A DNA stretch of 64,000 bases, taken from Fumia sp045645505 (lineage in GTDB: Bacteria > Bacillota > Clostridia > Oscillospirales > Ruminococcaceae). Below, piece after piece: positions 17,701-26,901 of the stretch. The position numbers were made by a program, and so were the translations under genes. The stretch lies in NCBI GenBank assembly GCA_045645505.1, contig JAZRIW010000002.1:124001-188000 (forward strand). Reading direction: 5' to 3'. The notes beneath the pieces were generated by a model. It was not told where the DNA came from, did no database searches, and worked only from the letters and a program-made list of their open reading frames with translations. How positions within the stretch are numbered: position 1 is the stretch's first letter; the number at the start of each line of letters is the position of its first letter.

Positions 17701-18540
17701 CCGTTCTTGCCTGACGGAACTCCTCTTGATATTGTACTTAACCCCTTGGGTGTACCTTCCCGTATGAACATCGGTCAGGTTCTTGAAGTGCATCTCGGTT
17801 ATGCTGCAAAAGCACTTGGCTGGAAGATAATGACACCTGTATTTGACGGAGCTCATGAAGAGGATATCAGGGCTTGCTTTAGAGAAGCGGGACTTGATGA
17901 AGATGGTAAGACCATTCTTTACGATGGACGTACCGGTGAACAGTTTGATAATCGTGTTACAGTTGGTATTATGTATTATCTTAAGCTTCATCACTTGGTT
18001 GATGATAAAATTCACGCACGTTCCACAGGTCCTTATTCACTTGTTACTCAGCAGCCTCTGGGTGGTAAAGCTCAGTTTGGTGGACAGAGATTCGGTGAGA
18101 TGGAAGTTTGGGCTTTGGAAGCATACGGTGCAGCTTATACCTTGCAGGAAATTCTCACAGTTAAGTCTGACGATGTTGTCGGACGTGTTAAGACATATGA
18201 AGCTATCGTTAAAGGCCATAATATACCTCAGTCCGGTATTCCTGAATCCTTTAAGGTTCTGATAAAAGAGCTTCAGTCTTTGGGCTTGGATGTCAAAGTG
18301 CTTGACAGAGAAGAAAATGAGATTGATTTAAAACAGACCTTTGAAGATGATGAGGATATTACTTTTAACAGTGCTGAAGTAGATGACAGACAGTTTGAAG
18401 ACGAATTCAATTATGTTGAAGATGGCGAAATGGATGGCTACATCACCGCAGACGCTGAAGATGTTTTGGATGATTCTGACGATTTTGAGGAAGAAGAATA
18501 CAGTTTAGATTTCGGTGATGATGAAGACGATGAGTTTTAA
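14755..18540 (+). CDS. rpoB: RNA polymerase beta subunit
   Basis: With the ATG at 14755 the protein has 1261 residues. GGAGTGA lies upstream at suitable distance, whereas the in-frame ATG at 14734 has no ribosome-binding site and would add an uncharacteristic seven-residue prefix. The rifampicin-pocket region reads PLSQFMDQNNPLAELTHKRR followed by LSALGPGGLSR, with the Gln, Asp, His and Ser positions in the rifampicin-sensitive state. The C-terminus ends in a strongly acidic tail of Asp/Glu residues, longer than in Bacillus. Unusually, rplJ/rplL and rplK/rplA are not upstream: thiT is. rpoC follows after 18 bases. Confidence 0.98.
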   Translation: MVNVKPVQLGKNTRMSFSRINEVLDMPNLIEVQIDSYKWFLEQGLKEVFADMSSITDYTGNLVLDFIDYRLDDEPKYSVAECKERDVTYAAPLRVRVRLLNKETGEVKEQEIFMGDFPLMTESGTFVINGAERVIVSQLVRSPGVYYADTFDKTGKKLFRSTVIPNRGAWLEYETDSNDIFYVRIDKNRKIPVTVFIRALLRIRDDVPVDDVLEDYKLALNDNEGTDADILEIFGGHDTILATLKGKDTTKNGDEALLEIYRKLRPGEPPTQESAIKHLVPLLFDEHRYDLSRVGRYKYNKKLGIATRIMGHTLAQPVVNELTGEIIAEENEVLTREKAWEIEKAGVDTVCVRVDEKEIKVISNGMVEITDFIEIDKNECGINEKVRFKVLKEILEATDDNAERIELIKKNANRLVPKHIIKDDIIASINYMNCLAYGLGTVDDIDHLGNRRIRPVGELLQNQFRIGFSRMDRVIRERMTLQAQDMEVVTPQALINIRPVVAAIKEFFGSSPLSQFMDQNNPLAELTHKRRLSALGPGGLSRDRASFEVRDVHYSHYGRMCPIETPEGPNIGLISYLATFARINEYGFIEAPYRKVDKETGVVTNEVEYMTADVEDEVIVVQANEPLTEDGRLARPRVNVRYRDEIKEIDRSKVDYMDVSPKMVVSVATAMIPFLENDDANRALMGANMQRQAVPLLKTESPIVGTGMEYKAAVDSGVCVLAKQDGVVESVSADEIVIKDKKGLLNKYPIIKFMRSNQGTCINQRPIVNKGEKVVKGQVIADGPATADGEISLGKNALIGFMTWEGYNYEDAVLINEKIVRDDVYTSIHIEEYEIESRDTKLGPEEITRDIPNVGEDALKDLDERGIIRIGAEVRAGDILVGKVTPKGETELTAEERLLRAIFGEKAREVRDTSLRVPHGEYGIIVDVKVFTRENSDELNAGVNMVVRCYVAQKRKISVGDKMAGRHGNKGVVSRILPQEDMPFLPDGTPLDIVLNPLGVPSRMNIGQVLEVHLGYAAKALGWKIMTPVFDGAHEEDIRACFREAGLDEDGKTILYDGRTGEQFDNRVTVGIMYYLKLHHLVDDKIHARSTGPYSLVTQQPLGGKAQFGGQRFGEMEVWALEAYGAAYTLQEILTVKSDDVVGRVKTYEAIVKGHNIPQSGIPESFKVLIKELQSLGLDVKVLDREENEIDLKQTFEDDEDITFNSAEVDDRQFEDEFNYVEDGEMDGYITADAEDVLDDSDDFEEEEYSLDFGDDEDDEF

Positions 18541-18558
18541 TGAAAGAAGGGGTCGTAA

Positions 18559-21500
18559 GTGGAATTTAACGTTTTTGAGTCGATAAAAATTGGTTTGGCT
18601 TCTCCTGAGCAGATTTTAAGTTGGTCACATGGTGAAGTTAAAAAACCTGAAACTATTAACTACCGTACACTCAAACCGGAACGTGACGGCCTTTTCTGTG
18701 AGCGCATTTTTGGTCCGACTAAGGACTGGGAATGTCATTGTGGAAAATATAAACGTTTACGTTATAAAGGTAAAATTTGTGATAAGTGTGGAGTTGAAGT
18801 TACCCGTTCAAAGGTAAGAAGAGAAAGAATGGGACACATTCAGCTGGCTGCACCGGTATCACATATCTGGTATTTTAAGGGAATTCCTTCCCGTATGGGA
18901 CTTATTCTTGATATTTCCCCGAGAAGACTGGAAGAAGTTTTGTACTTCGGAAAGTATATTGTAATTGATCCCGGAAATACCGTTTTGGAAAAAGGACAGC
19001 TCCTTACTGAAAAAGAATATATGGATATGCGCGAAAAATATGAAGATGACTTCAAAGCAGGTATGGGCGCAGAATCTGTAAAAGAGCTTTTGAAAGAGCT
19101 TGACCTTGAGTCACTTTCTGTTGAACTTAAACAGCAATTATGTGATGCAACAGGTCAAAAGAAAATCCGTATTTTAAAAAGACTTGAATGTGTAGAAGCA
19201 TTCCGTCTTTCAGGAAATAAGCCGGAATGGATGATTTTAGATGTTATTCCGGTAATTCCTCCGGATATTCGTCCTATGGTACAGCTTGACGGCGGTCGTT
19301 TTGCTTCTTCTGACCTTAATGATTTGTATCGTCGAGTTATTAACCGTAACAATCGTCTCCAGAGACTTTTAGAACTCAAAGCTCCCGATATCATTGTGAG
19401 AAATGAAAAACGTATGCTCCAGGAAGCGGTAGATGCTTTGATTGATAACGGACGTCGCGGACGTCCTGTAACAGGACCTAATAACCGTCCTTTGAAATCT
19501 CTTTCTGATATGCTTAAAGGTAAACAGGGACGTTTCAGACAGAACCTTCTCGGTAAACGTGTTGACTATTCCGGACGTTCTGTTATCGTAGTAGGACCTG
19601 AACTTAAGATGTATCAGTGTGGTTTGCCTAAGGAAATGGCACTTGAACTTTTTAAACCTTTTGTTATGAAGAGATTGGTGGAGACCAATGTTGCAAATAA
19701 CATAAAGAGTGCCCGTAAAATGGTTGACAGAGCACGTACAGAGGTTTGGGATGCTTTGGAAATTGTTATCAAAGACCATCCTGTTTTGTTAAACCGTGCG
19801 CCTACATTGCACAGACTTGGTATTCAGGCATTTGAACCTGTGCTGGTTGAAGGTCGTGCGCTTAAACTTCATCCTCTTGTTTGTACAGCTTATAACGCTG
19901 ACTTCGACGGTGACCAGATGGCTGTACACGTTCCGCTTTCCGCAGAAGCACAGGCAGAAGCACGCTTTTTGATGCTTGCTGCCAATAACCTCTTGAAACC
20001 TTCTGACGGACGTCCTGTAGCTATTCCTTCTCAGGATATGGTACTCGGATCTTATTATCTTACTTTGGTTAAAGAAGGAGATAAGGGTGAAGGTAAGGTA
20101 TTCCGTGACGTGAATGAAGCTTTGATGGCTTATCATGAGGGCGTTGTTACTCTTCACGCTAAGATTAAAGTCCGTATGACTAAAGGTAGTATCACAGGAT
20201 TTATTGACACTACCGTAGGACGCTTGATTTTCAATAATCCTATTCCTCAGAATCTTGGATTTGTTGACAGAACTTTGCGTGAAAATCAGTTGAAGCTTGA
20301 AATAGATTTCCTTGTAGGTAAAAAACAACTCGGTAAAATTATCGATCGTTGTATCCGCATTCATGGTACTGCCAAGACCTCAGAAGTGCTTGATATAATC
20401 AAGGCACAGGGCTTTAAATATTCAACTAAGGGTGCAATTACTGTTGCAGTTTGCGATGCTGTAATTCCTCCCCAGAAGAAAGAATTACTGGCACAGGCTG
20501 ATGAGGATGTTTTAAAGATTACACGTCAGTATGAGCGTGGTCTTATTACTGAAGAAGAAAAGAAAAACCACGTTATTAAGATTTGGAATGAAGCTACAAA
20601 TAAGGTTTCCGATGCTTTGACGGAAAACCTTGACAGTTTTAATCCTATCTATATGATGGCTGACTCAGGAGCTCGTGGTAGTATCAATCAGATAAGACAG
20701 CTCGCAGGTATGCGTGGACTTATTGCGAATACAGCAGGTACCACCATTGAAGTACCTATTAAATCCAACTATCGTGAAGGACTTAATATTTTGGAATACT
20801 TTATTTCTTCACGTGGTGCTCGTAAAGGTCTTGCTGATACCGCTTTGCGTACTGCTGACTCAGGCTATCTTACAAGACGTCTTGTTGACGTATCTCAGGA
20901 TGTTATTATCCGTCAGGAAGATTGTGGTTGTGAAGATGGTATTTGGGTACATGACATTTGCGAAGGCAACGAAATGATCGAGCCTTTGTCAGAACGTTTG
21001 CAGGGCAGATATCTTGTTCATGATTTTGTTGATCCTGTTACCGGAGAACTTCTGGTTTCTAAAAACAAGATTATGGATGAGAAGGATGCAAATAAGATTA
21101 TTGAATCCGGTGCTACAAGTGTAGAAATCCGTTCTATTCTTTCTTGCCGTTCATCTCAGGGTATATGTGCAAAATGTTATGGTTCAAACCTTGCTAATGG
21201 TAAACCGATTGCAGTCGGTGAGGCTGTAGGTGTAATTGCTGCTCAGTCTATCGGTGAGCCCGGTACACAGCTTACCATGCGTACTTTCCATACAGGTGGT
21301 ATCGCTAACGCAGAAGATATTACACAGGGTCTTCCCAGAATCGTTGAGTTGTTTGAAGGAAGAAAACCGAAAAACAGTGCTATTATTTCTGAAATCGGTG
21401 GTACTATACGTTTTGATGAGGAAAAACGTCAGCGTGTAGTTGAAGTTACAAATACAGAGGATTCAAGACGTTATACAATTCCTTACGGATTCAAGATTAA

Positions 21501-22095
21501 GGTTCAGGAAGGTCAGGAGGTTAACCTCGGTGATTCCTTGACTGAAGGAAGCGTAAATCCACATGATATTCTTGCTGTTAAAGGTGAACAGGAAGTTCAG
21601 AATTACCTTATTGCTGAGGTGCAGAAGACATATCGTTTACAGGGTGTTGATATTAACGACAAGCATATCGAAGTTATTGTTCGCCAGATGATGAAGAAAG
21701 TTCGCGTCTTAAACCCCGGAAGTACAGAACTTTTATCCGGCTCAGTAATGGAACGCAGCGATATTTATCGTGAAAATCAGAGAATTCAGGAAAGAATTGA
21801 TGCAGGAGAATTAGGACTTTCACTTATTACATTTGAGCCTGTACTTTTGGGTATTACAAAAGCTTCATTGGCTACTGAAAGTTTCCTTTCTGCTGCTTCC
21901 TTCCAGGAAACAACAAAGGTATTGACCGAAGCCGCAATTAAAGGTAAGGTTGACCACCTTATGGGACTTAAAGAAAACGTTATCATCGGTAAACTGGTTC
22001 CTGCAGGAACAGGAATGTCATGCTATAACGACGTTCAGGTTGTTCCCGCTAAAGTTGATAACCAGGATGATTTTGATACTGCTGATATGTTTTAA
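18559..22095 (+). CDS. rpoC: RNA polymerase beta' subunit
   Basis: This 1178-residue protein starts with GTG, preceded by GAAGGGG. The N-terminal zinc site CHCGKYKRLRYKGKICDKCG uses four cysteines at about residues 60-78. The catalytic motif NADFDGDQM holds the three Asp that bind magnesium. A second zinc-binding group is visible in the downstream segment (CGCEDG, then CRSSQGICAKCYG). It is transcribed with rpoB and closed by a strong terminator, so the polymerase operon is just two genes here. Confidence 0.98.
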   Translation: MEFNVFESIKIGLASPEQILSWSHGEVKKPETINYRTLKPERDGLFCERIFGPTKDWECHCGKYKRLRYKGKICDKCGVEVTRSKVRRERMGHIQLAAPVSHIWYFKGIPSRMGLILDISPRRLEEVLYFGKYIVIDPGNTVLEKGQLLTEKEYMDMREKYEDDFKAGMGAESVKELLKELDLESLSVELKQQLCDATGQKKIRILKRLECVEAFRLSGNKPEWMILDVIPVIPPDIRPMVQLDGGRFASSDLNDLYRRVINRNNRLQRLLELKAPDIIVRNEKRMLQEAVDALIDNGRRGRPVTGPNNRPLKSLSDMLKGKQGRFRQNLLGKRVDYSGRSVIVVGPELKMYQCGLPKEMALELFKPFVMKRLVETNVANNIKSARKMVDRARTEVWDALEIVIKDHPVLLNRAPTLHRLGIQAFEPVLVEGRALKLHPLVCTAYNADFDGDQMAVHVPLSAEAQAEARFLMLAANNLLKPSDGRPVAIPSQDMVLGSYYLTLVKEGDKGEGKVFRDVNEALMAYHEGVVTLHAKIKVRMTKGSITGFIDTTVGRLIFNNPIPQNLGFVDRTLRENQLKLEIDFLVGKKQLGKIIDRCIRIHGTAKTSEVLDIIKAQGFKYSTKGAITVAVCDAVIPPQKKELLAQADEDVLKITRQYERGLITEEEKKNHVIKIWNEATNKVSDALTENLDSFNPIYMMADSGARGSINQIRQLAGMRGLIANTAGTTIEVPIKSNYREGLNILEYFISSRGARKGLADTALRTADSGYLTRRLVDVSQDVIIRQEDCGCEDGIWVHDICEGNEMIEPLSERLQGRYLVHDFVDPVTGELLVSKNKIMDEKDANKIIESGATSVEIRSILSCRSSQGICAKCYGSNLANGKPIAVGEAVGVIAAQSIGEPGTQLTMRTFHTGGIANAEDITQGLPRIVELFEGRKPKNSAIISEIGGTIRFDEEKRQRVVEVTNTEDSRRYTIPYGFKIKVQEGQEVNLGDSLTEGSVNPHDILAVKGEQEVQNYLIAEVQKTYRLQGVDINDKHIEVIVRQMMKKVRVLNPGSTELLSGSVMERSDIYRENQRIQERIDAGELGLSLITFEPVLLGITKASLATESFLSAASFQETTKVLTEAAIKGKVDHLMGLKENVIIGKLVPAGTGMSCYNDVQVVPAKVDNQDDFDTADMF

Positions 22096-22101
22096 AATGA
22101 C

Positions 22102-22137
22102 AAAAGAGGTTGCAGTAAATTGCTGCAACCTCTTTTT
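22102..22137 (+). terminator. Terminator after rpoC
   Basis: AAAAGAGGTTGCAG pairs with CTGCAACCTCTTTTT around a seven-base loop. Confidence 0.92.
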
Positions 22138-22234
22138 GAAATATGAGAAAAATGACGAATAATGGAAATTTGATATATTTAAGCTGTTAATTATGCGTCT
22201 TTTTCGTAATAAATGCTATATTTTTAAAAAAACA

Positions 22235-22263
22235 TTGACAATATTAAATATTAATGTTACAAT
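22235..22263 (+). promoter_or_regulatory. Sigma-A promoter of rpsL-rpsG-fusA
   Basis: TTGACA and TACAAT are separated by 17 bases, about 60 bases upstream of the leader that ends in AAGGAGGTG before rpsL. Confidence 0.82.
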
Positions 22264-22332
22264 GATTGGGTATGTTGGGTAATAGGGACTATTCCCTGTG
22301 AAAGCATAGAAATTGAAGTAAGGAGGTGCCAT

Positions 22333-22758
22333 ATGCCAACCTTTAACCAGCTAGTTAGAAAAGGAAGAGAAACTCAGGTTAACAAATCTACTGCTCCTGC
22401 TTTGAATCGCGGATTTAACTCGATGAAAAAGCAACCTACAGATCAGACTTCTCCTCAGAAGAGAGGCGTTTGTACTGCAGTTAGAACAATGACTCCTAAG
22501 AAGCCTAACTCTGCTTTGCGTAAAGTAGCGAGAGTTAAGCTCACAAACGGAATGGAAGTATCAGCTTATATTCCCGGAGTAGGACACAACTTGCAGGAAC
22601 ACTCTGTTGTTCTAATTCGCGGAGGACGTGTTAAAGACCTTCCCGGTGTTCGTTACCATATTATCCGTGGTACATTGGATACTCAAGGTGTTAATAACAG
22701 AATGCAGTCCCGTTCAAAATACGGTGCTAAACGTCCAAAAGCTGGTGCGAAGAAGTAA
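22333..22758 (+). CDS. rpsL: 30S ribosomal protein S12
   Basis: S12 lies at the decoding centre. The 141-residue protein has the family blocks MPTFNQLVRKGR, TPKKPNSALRKVARV and GGRVKDLPGVRYH. The lysines that, when mutated, give streptomycin resistance (those in TPKKPNS and RVKDLPG) are in the wild-type state. AAGGAGGTG precedes the ATG. It heads the str operon (rpsL-rpsG-fusA, with tuf following). Confidence 0.98.
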   Translation: MPTFNQLVRKGRETQVNKSTAPALNRGFNSMKKQPTDQTSPQKRGVCTAVRTMTPKKPNSALRKVARVKLTNGMEVSAYIPGVGHNLQEHSVVLIRGGRVKDLPGVRYHIIRGTLDTQGVNNRMQSRSKYGAKRPKAGAKK

Positions 22759-22788
22759 TCATTTCGTTATTTCGTAAGGCTGACAAAT

Positions 22789-22819
22789 GGTCCCAACAAG
22801 ATATATGTTGCGACCTTTT
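22789..22819 (+). other. Hairpin between rpsL and rpsG
   Basis: GGTCCCAACA pairs with TGTTGCGACC with one internal mismatch, followed by TTTTA. It could be a partial terminator, a processing signal or a ribosomal-protein autoregulatory site; the sequence does not distinguish these. Confidence 0.45.
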
Positions 22820-22887
22820 AATGGTCTTAACGGGGGAAATTTACTTTCGAGTACCTATGATATCATTATATGAAGGAGGGAAGTAAA

Positions 22888-23358
22888 GTGCCAAGAAGAG
22901 GTCGTATTGCAAAACGTGATGTTTTGCCTGATCCTATGTACAATTCCAAGGTGGTAACTCGTCTTATCAACAATGTTATGTTGGATGGTAAGAAGGGTGT
23001 TGCTCAGAAGATTGTTTACGGTGCTTTTGAAATCGTAAACGAGAAAACAGGTAAAGATGCTTTGGAGGCTTTCAATGAAGCTTTGGAGAATATCATGCCT
23101 GTTTTGGAAGTTAAATCTCGTCGAGTAGGTGGTGCTACTTATCAGGTTCCTATGGAAGTTCGTCCTGAAAGAAGACAAACTTTGGGCTTGAGATGGTTAA
23201 CTGCTTATTCCAGAAATCGTTCTGAGAAAACCATGAAGGAACGTCTTGCAGGCGAAATTATGGACGCAATTAATAATTCCGGCGGTGCTTGCAAAAAACG
23301 TGAGGATACTCACAAAATGGCTGAAGCTAATAAAGCATTTGCACATTTCAGATGGTAA
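22888..23358 (+). CDS. rpsG: 30S ribosomal protein S7
   Basis: The 156-residue protein starts at GTG 22888 (MPRRGRIAKRDVLPDP). The in-frame ATG at 22870 overlaps the AAGGAGGG ribosome-binding site and is not the start. S7 organises the 3' major domain of 16S rRNA and contacts the E site. Family blocks KSRRVGGATYQVP and RKEDTHKMAEANKAFAHFRW (here KREDTHKMAE) are intact. It sits between rpsL and fusA. Confidence 0.97.
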   Translation: MPRRGRIAKRDVLPDPMYNSKVVTRLINNVMLDGKKGVAQKIVYGAFEIVNEKTGKDALEAFNEALENIMPVLEVKSRRVGGATYQVPMEVRPERRQTLGLRWLTAYSRNRSEKTMKERLAGEIMDAINNSGGACKKREDTHKMAEANKAFAHFRW

Positions 23359-23478
23359 TTTTACTTTTAGATTGTTTACAATCTATGTTCAATTAAAAAA
23401 TCGGGCATACTGTGTTTAATATGCTTTGATTTAGTAGTTAAAAAAAGAAAATGTATTTCGTAAATTTAGGAGGAAATT

Positions 23479-25557
23479 ATGCCAAGAGACGTATCTCTGG
23501 AAATGACTCGTAATATTGGTATAATGGCGCATATCGATGCTGGTAAAACCACTACCACCGAGCGTATTCTCTACTATACCGGTAGAACACACAAAATCGG
23601 TGATACTCATGAAGGTACAGCAACGATGGACTGGATGGCACAGGAGCAGGAAAGAGGTATTACAATTACTTCTGCTGCTACTACTGCATTCTGGAAAGGC
23701 CATAGAGTCAATATTATTGATACCCCCGGTCACGTTGACTTTACTGTTGAAGTTGAACGTTCTCTCCGTGTATTGGACGGTTCTGTAACAGTTTTCTGTG
23801 CAAAGGGCGGTGTTGAGCCTCAGTCTGAAACCGTTTGGCATCAGGCGAATAATTATAAGGTTCCTAGAATGGCATTTATCAATAAGATGGATATCATGGG
23901 CGCTGACTTTTATAATGTTGTTGACATGATGAAAGATCGTCTTAAATGTAATGCTGTTCCGCTTCAGCTTCCTATCGGTGCTGAAGAAGAATTTAAGGGT
24001 ATTATCGATTTGCTCGAAATGAAAGCTTACATCTATAATGATGATTTGGGTAATGATATTTCCGTAATCGATGTTCCCGATGATATGAAAGAAAAAGCAG
24101 AACAGTACAGATCTGAACTCGTTGAAGCTGTTGCTACAAACGATGAAGATTTGATGATGAAGTATTTGGAAGAAGAAGAAATTACAATTGATGAGCTTAA
24201 AAAAGCTATCCGTAAAGAAACTATTGCAAATACAATCGTTCCTGTTTGCTGTGGTACTGCATATAAAAACAAAGGTGTTCAGAAACTTCTTGATGCTGTT
24301 GTTGATTATATGCCTGCACCTACTGATATTCCTGCAATTAAGGGTGTTACTCCCGATGGTGAAGAAACTGAGCGTCATGCTTCTGATGAAGAGCCTTTCT
24401 CTGCTCTCGCATTCAAGATTGCTACTGACCCCTTTGTTGGTAAGCTCTGCTTCTTCCGTGTATATTCCGGTACTGTTGATGCAGGTTCTACCGTTTACAA
24501 TTCTGTAAAAGGTAAATCTGAGAGAATGGGCCGTATTTTGATGATGCACGCTAACCACCGTCAGGATATTGATACCTGTTATGCAGGTGATATTGCTGCT
24601 GCTGTAGGTTTGAAACAAACTACAACAGGTGACACTCTCTGTGATCCTAAGAATGAAGTTATACTTGAATCAATGGAATTCCCGGAGCCTGTTATCCGTG
24701 TTGCTATTGAACCCAAAACTAAAGCAGGTCAGGAAAAGATGGGTATCGCTTTATCAAAACTTGCTGAAGAAGACCCAACTTTCAAAACTTACACTGATGA
24801 AGAAACAGGTCAGACAATTATCGCAGGTATGGGTGAGTTACACCTTGAAATTATCGTTGACCGTTTGCTTCGTGAGTTTAAGGTTGAAGCAAATGTAGGT
24901 AAACCTCAGGTTGCTTACAGAGAAACTATTCTCGGTAACGCTGATGTTGACCATAAATATGCTCGTCAGTCCGGTGGTAAAGGTCAGTATGGTCATGTTA
25001 AGATCCGTGTTGAACCTAATGAATCCGGTAAGGGTTACGAGTTTATTAACAAAATCGTTGGAGGAAGTATTCCTAAAGAATATATTCCTGCAGTTGATCA
25101 GGGTATCCAGGGTGCTATGCAGGCAGGTGTGCTCGCAGGCTATCCCGTTGTTGATATCAAGGTTGAACTTTATGATGGTTCTTACCACGAAGTTGACTCC
25201 TCTGAAATGGCATTTAAGATTGCAGGTTCTATGGCTTTGAAAGAAGCATTAAGAAAAGCAAAATCTGTTATTATGGAGCCAATTATGAAGGTTGTTGTTA
25301 TCGTTCCCGAAGATTATATGGGTGACGTTATCGGTGACCTTAACTCCCGTCGTGGACAGATTCAGGGTATGGAAGCAAGAACAGGTGCTCAGGAAATCAA
25401 GGCGTTTGTACCTTTGTCTGAGATGTTTGGTTATGCAACAGACCTTCGTTCTAAGACACAGGGACGTGGTCAGTACACCATGGAACCCAGTCACTATGTT
25501 GAAGTTCCCAAGTCTATTTCTGAAAAAATTATCTCTCAGAAAGAGAAAAATAACTAA
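23479..25557 (+). CDS. fusA: Elongation factor G
   Basis: This 692-residue translocase GTPase has the P-loop AHIDAGKTT at 17-25, the switch-I segment ERGITITSAAT with the G2 threonine present, DTPGHVDF and NKMD. EF-G drives translocation and, with RRF, ribosome recycling. AGGAGG precedes the ATG. A 120-base AT-rich gap separates it from rpsG, without an obvious terminator. Its normal switch I is a useful contrast with the neighbouring EF-Tu. Confidence 0.98.
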   Translation: MPRDVSLEMTRNIGIMAHIDAGKTTTTERILYYTGRTHKIGDTHEGTATMDWMAQEQERGITITSAATTAFWKGHRVNIIDTPGHVDFTVEVERSLRVLDGSVTVFCAKGGVEPQSETVWHQANNYKVPRMAFINKMDIMGADFYNVVDMMKDRLKCNAVPLQLPIGAEEEFKGIIDLLEMKAYIYNDDLGNDISVIDVPDDMKEKAEQYRSELVEAVATNDEDLMMKYLEEEEITIDELKKAIRKETIANTIVPVCCGTAYKNKGVQKLLDAVVDYMPAPTDIPAIKGVTPDGEETERHASDEEPFSALAFKIATDPFVGKLCFFRVYSGTVDAGSTVYNSVKGKSERMGRILMMHANHRQDIDTCYAGDIAAAVGLKQTTTGDTLCDPKNEVILESMEFPEPVIRVAIEPKTKAGQEKMGIALSKLAEEDPTFKTYTDEETGQTIIAGMGELHLEIIVDRLLREFKVEANVGKPQVAYRETILGNADVDHKYARQSGGKGQYGHVKIRVEPNESGKGYEFINKIVGGSIPKEYIPAVDQGIQGAMQAGVLAGYPVVDIKVELYDGSYHEVDSSEMAFKIAGSMALKEALRKAKSVIMEPIMKVVVIVPEDYMGDVIGDLNSRRGQIQGMEARTGAQEIKAFVPLSEMFGYATDLRSKTQGRGQYTMEPSHYVEVPKSISEKIISQKEKNN

Positions 25558-25593
25558 TTTTTGAAAAAAATTTAAAAAAATGCAAATTACCTA

Positions 25594-25622
25594 TTGAAAT
25601 TTTAGTTTATTTTTGATAAACT
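25594..25622 (+). promoter_or_regulatory. Possible promoter in front of tuf
   Basis: TTGAAA and TAAACT are 17 bases apart in the 104-base AT-rich gap between fusA and tuf. The -10 box is weak. Confidence 0.4.
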
Positions 25623-25661
25623 AAATACAAATAGTCGTAATGATTAAAGGAGGATTTTCTA

Positions 25662-26861
25662 ATGGCAAAGGCACATTTTGAACGAAACAAGCCCCACGTT
25701 AACATTGGTACAATCGGTCACGTTGACCACGGTAAAACAACTCTTACCGCTGCAATCACAAAAACTTTGGCTTTGCAGGGTAAAGCACAGTACGAAGCAT
25801 ACGATATGATTGATAAGGCTCCCGAAGAAAGAGAGCGTGGTATCCCAATCAACACAGCTCACGTTGAGTATGAAACTGACAACCGTCACTACGCTCACGT
25901 TGACTGCCCCGGCCATGCTGACTACGTTAAGAACATGATCACAGGTGCTGCTCAGATGGACGGCGCTATCTTGGTTGTTTCTGCAGCTGACGGCCCCATG
26001 CCTCAGACTCGTGAACACATCCTTTTGTCCCGTCAGGTAGGTGTACCTTACATCGTAGTATTCATGAACAAAGCTGACCAGGTTGATGACGATGAACTTC
26101 TCGACCTCGTAGAGATGGAAATTCGTGAACTCCTCAACGAGTACGAATTCCCCGGCGACGATACTCCTATCGTTCGTGGTTCTGCTCTTAAAGCTTTGGA
26201 AGCTCCCGATGATGTTACAAATGACGCTTACAAACCCATTTTGGAACTTATGGATAGTGTTGACTCCTGGATTCCTACTCCCGAACGTAAAGCAGATCTT
26301 CCTTTCTTGATGCCTGTTGAAGACGTATTCACAATCACAGGTCGTGGTACAGTTGCTACAGGTAGAGTTGAAAGAGGTCAGCTCAACTCCGGTGACGAAG
26401 TTGAAATCGTTGGTCTTAAAGACGAAAGCATGAAATCTGTTGTTACAGGTATCGAAATGTTCAGAAAGATTTTGGACTACGCTGAAGCTGGTGACAACAT
26501 TGGTGCATTGCTCCGTGGTATTCAGAGAACTGAAATCGAAAGAGGTCAGGTTTTGTGTAAACCCGGTTCCATTCACCCCCATACAAAATTCCACTGCTCC
26601 GTATACGTATTGAAGAAAGAAGAAGGCGGACGTCATAAACCTTTCTTTAATAACTATCGTCCTCAGTTCTATTTCAGAACAACAGACGTTACAGGTATCA
26701 TTACTCTTCCTGACGGAACAGAAATGGCTATGCCCGGTGATAACCTCGATTTCGATGTAGAGCTCATCACTCCTATCGCTATCGAAGAAGGTTTACGTTT
26801 TGCTATCCGTGAAGGTGGTAGAACAGTAGGTTCCGGCGTTGTTTCTAAAGTAAACGAATAA
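25662..26861 (+). CDS. tuf: Elongation factor Tu, with Pro in place of the switch-I threonine
   Basis: EF-Tu delivers aminoacyl-tRNA to the ribosome as a GTP complex. The 399-residue protein has the P-loop GHVDHGKT, DCPGHAD with the catalytic histidine, NKAD and SAL of the GTP site, and intact domains 2 and 3 ending in GGRTVGSGVVSKV. The odd feature is in switch I: codons 59-63 read CGT GGT ATC CCA ATC, giving RGIPI where EF-Tu normally has RGITI. The replaced residue corresponds to Thr61 of mature E. coli EF-Tu, which contacts magnesium and the gamma phosphate in the GTP state. All flanking residues are conserved. GGAGG precedes the ATG and codon bias is extreme, so this looks like an expressed main tuf copy. 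A base-call error cannot be excluded. Confidence 0.97.
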   Translation: MAKAHFERNKPHVNIGTIGHVDHGKTTLTAAITKTLALQGKAQYEAYDMIDKAPEERERGIPINTAHVEYETDNRHYAHVDCPGHADYVKNMITGAAQMDGAILVVSAADGPMPQTREHILLSRQVGVPYIVVFMNKADQVDDDELLDLVEMEIRELLNEYEFPGDDTPIVRGSALKALEAPDDVTNDAYKPILELMDSVDSWIPTPERKADLPFLMPVEDVFTITGRGTVATGRVERGQLNSGDEVEIVGLKDESMKSVVTGIEMFRKILDYAEAGDNIGALLRGIQRTEIERGQVLCKPGSIHPHTKFHCSVYVLKKEEGGRHKPFFNNYRPQFYFRTTDVTGIITLPDGTEMAMPGDNLDFDVELITPIAIEEGLRFAIREGGRTVGSGVVSKVNE

Positions 26862-26873
26862 TTAACTTTAAAA

Positions 26874-26901
26874 GACTCCCGATTTTATCGGGAGTTTTTT
26901 T
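26874..26901 (+). terminator. Terminator after tuf
   Basis: ACTCCCGAT pairs with ATCGGGAGT across a short T-rich loop and is followed by a T run. Confidence 0.92.
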
